From QS-5-54-17 sp964489295 (GTDB lineage Bacteria > Patescibacteriota > Saccharimonadia > QS-5-54-17): DNA of 38,950 bases. Of this stretch, positions 31,181 to 37,634 are shown piece after piece. The notes beneath the pieces are model-generated. The model saw only the letters and a list, made by a program, of their open reading frames with translations. It had not been told where the DNA came from and made no database searches. Location of the stretch: contig CAZAXT010000005.1 of the NCBI GenBank assembly GCA_964489295.1, positions 1 to 38,950 on the forward strand, written 5' to 3'. The stretch's first letter is position 1. Each line of letters begins with the position of its first letter. A program made the translations under genes and the position numbers.

Positions 31181-31503
31181 AAAAATAAAACGAAGATACC
31201 CATAGGAGCTAGGAGATCCTCTTCAAAGAGAAGTGCAACCACTAAAAGAGCTGCCAAAATGAGCAGAAACACCCTCCCCGCTTTCCGCCACCGTTTCGCT
31301 CCTGCAATAAGCGGCAACACATATGCCATTACCACCAAAGTTAATATGGAGGATATGATTAATGGTGCCGCATGATCATCAGCGGAGCCCAAAAAACCGG
31401 TAAAATCACTGTTTAAAATTTCATACCACAGAATTGCCGGTACGAAAGATATAACCAGCCCCACCAAAGAAGCAGTCAAAGGATTGCTGATACGACCATT
31501 CAT
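31159..31503 (-). CDS. Hypothetical four-helix membrane protein, 114 residues
   Basis: About four transmembrane segments (SLVGLVISFVPAILWY, LIISSILTLVVMAYVLPLIAG, VFLLILAALLVVALLF, MGIFVLFLCWVFHI). No family is recognised. The ATG at 31503 is preferred over the upstream TTG (31509) because TAATAT lies 6 nt before it and there is no Shine-Dalgarno. It forms a coupled pair with the gene at 30758. Confidence 0.65.
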   Translation of the reverse strand: MNGRISNPLTASLVGLVISFVPAILWYEILNSDFTGFLGSADDHAAPLIISSILTLVVMAYVLPLIAGAKRWRKAGRVFLLILAALLVVALLFEEDLLAPMGIFVLFLCWVFHI

Positions 31504-31695
31504 GATCAAATATTAGCGTGCGAATATAATCAGTTTATATACGGATTGTAATAAATACTTCCAAATATCTTGCGGCGTATGTTGTTCAATAGGAAGTTTG
31601 GCAAACTTTTGCAACTTGTCGGTGGTTAAGCCCTATCGGGTGGTTTACCACGAGTTTATCGAGTGGCTCGCCATGAGCAAACGAAGTGAGTCGAA

Positions 31696-31772
31696 TGGTG
31701 GACTTGGCAGGACTCGAACCTGCGACCTCATCCATGTGAAGGATGCGCTCTGACCGGCTGAGCTACAAGTCC
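31696..31772 (-). tRNA. tRNA-Val(CAC)
   Basis: Full cloverleaf on the minus strand: acceptor GGACTTG/CAAGTCC, discriminator A and encoded CCA. Anticodon stem CATCC/GGATG encloses loop TTCACAT (anticodon CAC). T arm GGTTCGAGTCC. It reads GUG. Confidence 0.95.
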
Positions 31773-31854
31773 GTGCATAGCCTTACTGTGGTTTCAATGA
31801 AAACAAGTTAAACAGAATACCGTAGTCAATCTTCCATAAGGCAGGTCTGTCAAA

Positions 31855-31931
31855 TGGTGGGTCCTAGTGGACTCGAACCACTGGCCTCATCCACGTCAAG
31901 GATGCGCTCTAGCCAACTGAGCTAAGGACCC
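31855..31931 (-). tRNA. tRNA-Val(GAC)
   Basis: Minus-strand cloverleaf with acceptor GGGTCCT/AGGACCC, discriminator A, encoded CCA, and loop TTGACGT (anticodon GAC) on the same CATCC/GGATG stem as the neighbouring tRNA-Val. It reads GUC and GUU. The 82-bp spacing suggests a shared transcript. Confidence 0.95.
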
Positions 31932-31940
31932 GTACGTACT

Positions 31941-31977
31941 CATAGTATAGAGTATGCAGTATCGAGTATAAAGTATG
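31941..31977. repeat. AGTATAGAGTATGCAGTATC repeat word
   Basis: A degenerate GAGTAT tract beside the tRNA-Val pair, related to 239-268 and 4713-4746. Two of the three tRNA loci thus have such a tract at the 5' side. Confidence 0.6.
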
Positions 31978-32055
31978 TCACGCAACGAATCGAACAAGCA
32001 ATCACAGTATATTTGTAATTCGACACGGAATCCTGCTCGTGCTTAAATACAAGAT

Positions 32056-33453
32056 ATGGAAGAGGGGCAAAAACAACAATCACAGCAACCGGAGCAGCAG
32101 TTGCCCCAACAGCCATCGCCGCAGTCTCAGCAGCCTCCGCAACAAACACCGTCGCAGCCACAAACGCAGCAACAGCAGCAAGCGGCAGGTTCATACACTC
32201 CGGGTGCTTCGGATCAAACATTGAAACGGGTAAAACAACGGTATCTTGTCTATGGTGGCCTGATGGTATTAGTAATTGCACTGGTCATCGGCGGCGTTTG
32301 GTATGGATATCAGTACATAACCTCCGAAAGCATCGTGGAAAAGCAGTCGAGATCGGCCGACTTTGCCACGAACCCTTCTGGCTCACGACCGCCTCTAGAC
32401 TTTCAGAATATCGTATACACGGACACTTCAGCGGAACAACAGCGTAACGCCGTCTATGCCCGTTCATTCACGGATCCGGCACCAGAGACTCTCATGTCAC
32501 TCCCGGAAGGAGCGCCCGTTTTTAATTGGTACAACCAAAAGCGAAGCGACTTCGTAAGTTCCCGATATCAGTTCGTGCTAGGCGAAAGCCAGGAGCAGCC
32601 CCGGAAAGAATTATGGGTCGGGGAAAATGGCCAGTCACCGGAGAGCGTTTACGAAACTTCAGGGGGCAACGAAATCTTTAATCCAGTCCTCAGCCGCGAC
32701 GGCACCCAAGTCACGTTCGCCGTAGTTAACGCTAGTGACGGCTACGGATCCAATGTCTCGATATATCAACTGAATACAGCCAGCGGAGAAACGACCCAGG
32801 TGTATAACGGGGACAGGGCAAACACATCCCGGTGGTGGACGCCACTGAAATGGATTCCCAACCATAATCGACTGTTCATGAGCAACGGCTCCATAGACCC
32901 CACAGCGTATAGCCTACTCAACACCCGGACCGGAGACAGTGCTACAGTAGTCGAAGACCGGCATTCGCTCCGCGGTTTCGCCGCTTCTGCGGACGGGGAC
33001 AAGTCGGCTTACGTACGTGCTACCAAAGATCGGAATCGCCCGGGAAGTAACGCGCTCCCCCATTACATCGGGGAACCGTACACAGTATATGTACAAGACA
33101 CGGCCACCAACCAGAAAACCGAAGTTGCGACCAGCGAACAACACGTGTTCAATATCGAATGGGTCGAAAACCGGGAGATTCTTCAGCTTGCTTACACCGA
33201 TAACAAAACCATCCGCTTTTATGAACCAGCTACAGGCACGGATACCGAAACCTATGTGCATTCGGGTTATGAAATCACCGAGTTATACGCGATATCTGAT
33301 ACGGAGGCAATCATACAAACCGATAATCCTAATGAAAATGCTACTGGATCGATAATTTACGTTAACCTCAAGGAGGATGAAACCACCCGGATTATGGATA
33401 CCACGCACACGACCAACATACTCGGTGTAACCGGTGAATTACCCGGGGAGTAA
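32056..33453 (+). CDS. Membrane-anchored extracellular protein with beta-propeller-like repeats
   Basis: 465 residues. The N-terminal 55 are Gln/Pro-rich cytoplasmic sequence. One transmembrane helix (YGGLMVLVIALVIGGVWYGY, about 64-85) follows, and the rest is outside. The outer part has repeated TolB/WD40-like blades: FNPVLSRDGTQVTFAVVNA, LRGFAASADGDKSAYVRAT, FNIEWVENREILQLAYTD. The exact family is unknown. No Shine-Dalgarno is seen at the ATG; TAAATA lies 6 nt upstream. It is probably a surface binding protein. Confidence 0.8.
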   Translation: MEEGQKQQSQQPEQQLPQQPSPQSQQPPQQTPSQPQTQQQQQAAGSYTPGASDQTLKRVKQRYLVYGGLMVLVIALVIGGVWYGYQYITSESIVEKQSRSADFATNPSGSRPPLDFQNIVYTDTSAEQQRNAVYARSFTDPAPETLMSLPEGAPVFNWYNQKRSDFVSSRYQFVLGESQEQPRKELWVGENGQSPESVYETSGGNEIFNPVLSRDGTQVTFAVVNASDGYGSNVSIYQLNTASGETTQVYNGDRANTSRWWTPLKWIPNHNRLFMSNGSIDPTAYSLLNTRTGDSATVVEDRHSLRGFAASADGDKSAYVRATKDRNRPGSNALPHYIGEPYTVYVQDTATNQKTEVATSEQHVFNIEWVENREILQLAYTDNKTIRFYEPATGTDTETYVHSGYEITELYAISDTEAIIQTDNPNENATGSIIYVNLKEDETTRIMDTTHTTNILGVTGELPGE

Positions 33454-33938
33454 CGAATACTGACCCGGCCGTTCCTCCGGTTATTCATAGAATCGACAAC
33501 AATACAATCGTCCGTTAGCTGGGATTGTCATATGTTGTGGGTGTTTTACACGGCTACTTAATCTTTTCCGCTCAGATGAGGACTTACACCTCGTTGTAAT
33601 CATTGTTAATATTGCGGCTTATTGCTGGGTAAAAGTACGAATTTTATACCCTAGAATTTATTACTATGCCTGACTTTTCCGTTTCAACGCCGTTGAAACG
33701 ATTCTAAGTGAATTTCAACCCTTTTATTTCCTTCTCGTTTTCGCATTTGTTTTTATATGTTTCCTGTGTGGGTTGCATTTTAAACACCTATTTGTCGAAT
33801 ATACAGATCATATGTAGCATATAACAACTTTTGTCAGACATATAACGTTGTTTTGCCCTGATTTATACTGAGGAATTACCCACCGTAAACTCCAAAAACC
33901 GAACAAAACAAAATTACCCACATTTATTGACAAAAGTA
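33454..33938. other. Long AT-rich noncoding region
   Basis: About 485 bp with no gene. Features: the 21-bp palindrome at 33680-33700, GGTTGAAATT-like half-sites next to it, AACAAC/GTTGTT pairs around 33820-33855, and two TTACCCAC words (33876, 33914) one base from a DnaA box. It could be a large regulatory region for the small gene at 34004; I see no convincing origin. Confidence 0.5.
33680..33700. promoter_or_regulatory. 21-bp perfect palindrome, possible operator
   Basis: CGTTTCAACG-C-CGTTGAAACG, 10-bp arms around one base. A further TTCAAC half-site lies 13 bp downstream. The form suits a dimeric repressor. Confidence 0.65.
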
Positions 33939-33967
33939 TTGACATATTGTGCTATTTAGACTATACT
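33939..33967 (+). promoter_or_regulatory. Strong promoter of the 52-residue basic protein
   Basis: A perfect TTGACA (33939-33944), a 17-bp spacer, then TATACT (33962-33967). A second TTGACA lies 12 bp upstream (33927-33932). The leader of about 30 nt includes GAGGTG. Confidence 0.85.
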
Positions 33968-34003
33968 CCGTGATTGTGCATTAATATGTGAGGTGCACAG
34001 GAG

Positions 34004-34162
34004 ATGAGTACACAACGTAAATTGGCATCGTATCCCCTGTTCTTTGAGCACATCCCTACCGAAGTGCCGCCACAGCAACAGGAACCGAAACGACGCCCGG
34101 GCCGTAAGCCCAAGCGTCCACGTTTGCCCCAGCAGAACGTTCTGGAGAACCTGGAGCAATAA
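34004..34162 (+). CDS. Small basic protein with AT-hook-like motif, 52 residues
   Basis: The ATG at 34004 has GAGGTG 8 nt before it. The protein reads MSTQRKLASYPLFFEHIPTE, then a Gln-rich linker, then KRRPGRKPKRPRLPQ, then NVLENLEQ. The Arg/Lys-Pro-Gly-Arg core is like an AT-hook or another minor-groove or nucleic-acid-binding tail. A strong promoter and its own terminator show a dedicated, highly expressed unit, preceded by 485 bp of noncoding DNA. No named family is recognised. A DNA- or RNA-binding role is inferred only from charge and motif. Confidence 0.75.
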   Translation: MSTQRKLASYPLFFEHIPTEVPPQQQEPKRRPGRKPKRPRLPQQNVLENLEQ

Positions 34163-34186
34163 CCGACAACTGGGTATTACGCCTTT

Positions 34187-34220
34187 ACCCCGCCATTCAT
34201 CCATGAGTGGCGGGGTTTTT
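34187..34220 (+). terminator. Rho-independent terminator of the 52-residue protein gene
   Basis: ACCCCGCCATTCAT and ATGAGTGGCGGGGT form a near-perfect stem (one G-U), followed by five T residues. Confidence 0.92.
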
Positions 34221-34535
34221 AAGTAATAGGATAAGGACAGAGCTGAAGCGTTTCAGGTTGCGGGAGTAACAGACAAAACCCTTCTCATTTTTAACTTGAC
34301 GGTGGTCAGACTCGAGATGGAAAACCGAAAAGAATCTCTAGTCTCAACAACTTATACCCCTCGATTGGACTTGGGTGGAAAGTCCCGAAACCGACTTTTT
34401 GGGACTTTTCCACAGCTTTCCACTTGCATTTGGCTCTGGGAAATGACAATATGTAGTCATGGTACGAACAAAACAGCGTACCATTACAGTGTGATGTGAA
34501 CTTGTTGTTTGCGGAAAGAAGGAGCGTAAACACCT
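34221..34535. promoter_or_regulatory. nrdR upstream region with hairpin and DnaA-box-like site
   Basis: 315 bp. GTGGAAAGTCCC (34375-34386) and GGGACTTTTCCAC (34401-34413) form a 12-bp stem with one bulge. TTTTCCACA (34406-34414) is one base from the DnaA box consensus. TTGCAT, 17 bp, CAATAT downstream may be the promoter. AAGGAG lies 12 nt before the nrdR ATG. I see no clear NrdR-box pair. Confidence 0.5.
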
Positions 34536-34979
34536 ATGGAGTGCCCGTTTTGCCGGCATAAAAAAACGGAGATTTATAATTCCCGGCAAAGTAGCGGGCG
34601 CTCTTACGTGTGGCGGCGGAGACGTTGCAAGAACTGCCACAATCCCTTCACCACCCATGAGGCAGCCGATCTTGGATTTCTCACTATAGCAAAACGGGAT
34701 GGCGCACAAGAGCCGTATATCCGTTTAAAGTTAATTTTCAGCATCTATCAGGCATGTGGCTATGATGAAGCTTATTTGGAGACCATAGAAACCCTGGCAA
34801 ATACCATCGAGGGTGACATTCTCGATTTACAAAAATCCACTATCGCTACCGGAGAAGTGGCTGACGCTATCCTGACCGTGCTCAAACGCTACGATCCGTC
34901 CATGTTTATGCGGTACCTTTCCCACCGCAACGATTTCACCAGCATGCAGCAACTGAAACAGCAGTTGCAGGAACTTTAA
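34536..34979 (+). CDS. nrdR: Transcriptional repressor NrdR
   Basis: 147 residues, normal length. The zinc ribbon is complete (Cys3, Cys6, Cys31, Cys34 in ECPFCRHKKTEIYNSRQSS and RRRCKNC). The ATP-cone follows from about residue 47 (LTIAKRDGAQEPYIRLKLIFSIYQACG). NrdR senses ATP/dATP and represses ribonucleotide reductase genes; none is in this window. It is shorter in the linker than many homologues: RRRCKNCHNPFTTHE keeps the FTT(H/Y)E signature. Confidence 0.95.
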   Translation: MECPFCRHKKTEIYNSRQSSGRSYVWRRRRCKNCHNPFTTHEAADLGFLTIAKRDGAQEPYIRLKLIFSIYQACGYDEAYLETIETLANTIEGDILDLQKSTIATGEVADAILTVLKRYDPSMFMRYLSHRNDFTSMQQLKQQLQEL

Positions 34980-35014
34980 ATTAAGCGTATTTGTATCCCG
35001 TAGAATCTGTACGA

Positions 35015-35722
35015 CTACTCGTTCTCCGTGCTTTCCTCTGATTTGTCTTCGGAACCTTCGGTAGTCTCTTCGGTTTCTTCGTCTTCTTCAGTGCCGTGCT
35101 CGGACGCGACTTGTTCCTCGGCATCCGCTTCGATCTCCTCTTCCAGTTCTTCCAGTTCTTCGTCACTTCGCGGCGGATCGATCTTGACGACCAACTCGTC
35201 TTCTTCAGCCAAAATAGTAACGCCATCGGGCACGTTCAGATCACTGATATGTAGGGCGTCATTGATTTCCGTAAGCCCTTCCAGATCAACGGTAAAGTTC
35301 TCGGGCAGTTTGTCCGGTAGCGACCGGACTTCGACCGTTTCCAGGTTTTGCACCAAAATGCCGTCCTGCTCATAGGTGGCTGGGGCGTCGTTTTCCAGGT
35401 GGATCGGGATCTCGGCATCGATCTCCTCGTCCATTTTGACTTTGTACAAGTCGAAATGCTGCACATCGCCGGAGAGCGGCTCGTGCTGGACGTCCACGAA
35501 TAGCGTATTAACCGCTGTGTCCTCATCAATCGTAAGGCTGATCAACCGGTTGGCGCCGGCGGTCATGAATGCTTCTTCGACTTCCTTGGCTGGAATAGCA
35601 ATCGATTGGGCATCTTCTCCCTGACCATACATCACCCCGGGAGTCATACCGTCCGCGCGGAGCGAAGCTGCCGACTTTTTGCCCGGCTCACGCGTCTTGG
35701 CTTGCAGTGTTACGTCCTGCAT
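35015..35722 (-). CDS. rplY: 50S ribosomal protein bL25 (Ctc/TL5-type)
   Basis: 235 residues from the ATG at 35722 (GAGAGGA upstream); the longer frame to 35785 has no signal. The N-terminal 5S rRNA-binding domain (VTLQAKTREPGKKSAASLRADGMTPGVMYG) is followed by the Ctc C-terminal domain (FDLYKVKMDEEIDAEIPIHL, LPDKLPENFTVDLEGL). The last 50 residues are a strongly acidic Glu/Asp/Ser/Thr tail, probably disordered and dispensable for ribosome binding. It converges on nrdR. Confidence 0.95.
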   Translation of the reverse strand: MQDVTLQAKTREPGKKSAASLRADGMTPGVMYGQGEDAQSIAIPAKEVEEAFMTAGANRLISLTIDEDTAVNTLFVDVQHEPLSGDVQHFDLYKVKMDEEIDAEIPIHLENDAPATYEQDGILVQNLETVEVRSLPDKLPENFTVDLEGLTEINDALHISDLNVPDGVTILAEEDELVVKIDPPRSDEELEELEEEIEADAEEQVASEHGTEEDEETEETTEGSEDKSEESTENE

Positions 35723-35850
35723 GTATCCAGTTCCTCTCTTGAATATTCGAGTAATTATTATACATATTTCCAGCGCACGGGACAACAGTCAAGAGAAGTA
35801 TGGAACAGGTTCGCATGTTAAGGGTGGGCATTGAAGAGTTGATCTCAAAG

Positions 35851-36930
35851 TTACTGCGTGTCGTGTGTTACGTGTTGCGTGTTGTTTCTTTTGCTGCCGT
35901 TCCGGATGCGGACCATACTGATCGTAACAACCAATGTCAGCAATAAAACAAAGAAGCCAATATAGCCGTTGCCGAAAATAACCGCCAGCCCGATAGTCGC
36001 GGCTACCGCGTAAAGATATCCGACGACTTGTCGTTGGCTTAAGCCCGAGTCCAGTAATTGATGATGTATGTGCCCTCTGTCAGCCATAAACGGTGATTGG
36101 CGCTTCAGCAAGCGTCGACTGACTGCCCATACGCCATCGATGATGGCCACTCCAAGCACGAGAACACCGACACCGATCTTGGCACTTCCGTAAATTGCCA
36201 ACACAGCCACAATCAATCCGATGGTATACGCGCCACTATCGCCCATCAAAATCGAAGACGGATGCCAGTTATACACCAAAAAGCCCGCGCACGCGCCGGC
36301 GAGAATCAAAGCCATTAACGACACCGACGACCCCACAGCTACCGGTACGATTCCGAATCCGACTATAATTGCTATCACAAGCGCGGTAATAGCGATCACT
36401 CCCGAGGCCAGACCATCCATCCCGTCCAGAAAATTGATGACATTAATAACACCGACGATCCACAGAATACTTACCGCATTAGCAAGCGGGATCAGGTTAA
36501 ATTCGAAGTCGGCTATCTCCATGGGTATACGTAGACCATCCAGGGCGATCAATCCTTCCGTGAACGGATTGGTTAGCGCCACGATACCGAGACCGCCGGC
36601 AAGCACGAGCCCGGCCGCGACAACCTGTCCGGCCAATTTCACCCATGCATTCAAACCCTTGATGTCATCCAATAGTCCGAGCACGAACACGATGCCCGCT
36701 CCACCTAATAACGCGACAAAAGGCCGGGTCATCGGGAAAAACAACAAAAACGGCACCAAAAATCCAAGTACGATCGCGACGCCGCCGAGTCGAGGTAATG
36801 GCGCGCTATGAATCTTGCGAGCCGCCGGCATATCGATAGCACCGATCCGCCGCGCCAGTTGTCGCATAATCGGTACGGATACCACAGTTACCGTGAACGC
36901 AAGCAAAAACGCAAGAACGTGGTTAGCCAC
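35851..36930 (-). CDS. Undecaprenyl-phosphate N-acetylhexosamine 1-phosphate transferase (WecA/TagO type)
   Basis: 359 residues, about 10 transmembrane helices. Family motifs are intact: LLDDIKGLNAWVKLAGQ (DD), NVINFLDGMDGLASG (NxxNxxDGxDGL), MGDSGAYTIG and the HIHHQLLDSGLSQRQ loop, which favours WecA/TagO over MraY. It transfers a GlcNAc- or hexose-1-phosphate to undecaprenyl phosphate at the inner membrane face, starting wall-teichoic-acid or polysaccharide synthesis. The start is a GTG with AAAGGA. The last 11 residues (NNTQHVTHDTQ) are encoded by a GTTGCGT-type repeat tract. Confidence 0.93.
   Translation of the reverse strand: MANHVLAFLLAFTVTVVSVPIMRQLARRIGAIDMPAARKIHSAPLPRLGGVAIVLGFLVPFLLFFPMTRPFVALLGGAGIVFVLGLLDDIKGLNAWVKLAGQVVAAGLVLAGGLGIVALTNPFTEGLIALDGLRIPMEIADFEFNLIPLANAVSILWIVGVINVINFLDGMDGLASGVIAITALVIAIIVGFGIVPVAVGSSVSLMALILAGACAGFLVYNWHPSSILMGDSGAYTIGLIVAVLAIYGSAKIGVGVLVLGVAIIDGVWAVSRRLLKRQSPFMADRGHIHHQLLDSGLSQRQVVGYLYAVAATIGLAVIFGNGYIGFFVLLLTLVVTISMVRIRNGSKRNNTQHVTHDTQ
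35854..35886. repeat. GTGTTGCGTGTTG repeat word forming the C-terminus of the transferase
   Basis: CTGCGTGTCGTGTGTTACGT, then GTTGCGTGTTG. Similar tracts are intergenic at 7693-7717 and 37030-37065. Here the tract lies within the coding frame just before the stop. Confidence 0.65.
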
Positions 36931-36955
36931 GGGTATTCCTTTCGGTGTGTTTAGG

Positions 36956-37072
36956 TTTTGAAAGTTGGAACGTGAAAGTTGGAATGTATAAATAGGAATC
37001 GGGACTTAGAAATTTGAAATTCGGGAATCGCACACTGGAGGTTGCGAGTTGTGTATTGCATTGTAAAAACGA
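36956..37072. repeat. Mixed repeat-word intergenic tract
   Basis: Two copies of GAAAGTTGGAA, then GAAATTTGAAATTCGGGAAT-like and GTTGCGAGTTGTGTATTGC words. It fills the gap between the transferase and the next gene. Confidence 0.5.
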
Positions 37073-37087
37073 AAACCGAATCATACA

Positions 37088-37480
37088 TCACCCGACTTGC
37101 GCTAATAATGTATATGTTATGACAAGCGTAAAAACATTAAGCACCACAGCGGATATAACCAGAAAGAAACTGGCGATGCGGCTTTTCTCAAAGCTCATAG
37201 CTGCCAGAATGATGTTGCCTGCTGTTACGATCAGGCTGAAGAGACCATATCCGTAAATCAGCCACCACTCGCCCAGCCGGAATTCAGTCCCGCTGGTGTA
37301 CTCGAACGGCACCACGAAACCGGTCGGCCGGAGTTGGAACCCGAGCAAAAGCCACTCCATCACGAACAACCCGATCGCCGCCCACACAAACCACCGGACA
37401 AACCTGTCCTGGAAAATCCGTTGTTTCTTGATCGCGTTCCACGGGCGTTCAAGCAGCAGACTTCGGACATCGATACTCAT
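37088..37480 (-). CDS. Hypothetical membrane protein, 130 residues
   Basis: Three or four transmembrane segments (RWFVWAAIGLFVMEWLLLGF, WWLIYGYGLFSLIVTAGNIILAA, FFLVISAVVLNVFTLVITYTLL) after a basic N-terminus. No family is recognised. The ATG at 37480 is preferred to 37489 because the latter overlaps TATAAT (37488-37493), which lies 7 nt before 37480. No Shine-Dalgarno is seen, so it is probably leaderless. It lies upstream of the transferase, separated by a repeat tract. Confidence 0.75.
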   Translation of the reverse strand: MSIDVRSLLLERPWNAIKKQRIFQDRFVRWFVWAAIGLFVMEWLLLGFQLRPTGFVVPFEYTSGTEFRLGEWWLIYGYGLFSLIVTAGNIILAAMSFEKSRIASFFLVISAVVLNVFTLVITYTLLAQVG

Positions 37481-37487
37481 AAGGCGC

Positions 37488-37493
37488 ATTATA
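37488..37493 (-). promoter_or_regulatory. -10 hexamer TATAAT before the gene at 37480
   Basis: A perfect TATAAT, 7 nt, then ATG. The predicted leader is 0-1 nt. Confidence 0.55.
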
Positions 37494-37634
37494 CCGCTGG
37501 ATCAGATTGGACGCCACCTCCCTTTGACACAACAAGCAACGTGCCATGGGGGCAGCAAGTGTTTAGATATATCGATTGACATCGCAGTAACGCTTATGCT
37601 GTAGTGGTGACAATATATAATCGGGAGAGTTGAA

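Noticed and set aside
33454..33938. Replication origin
   Set aside because: AT-rich with two TTACCCAC words, but there is no cluster of DnaA boxes and no dnaA, dnaN or rpmH nearby.
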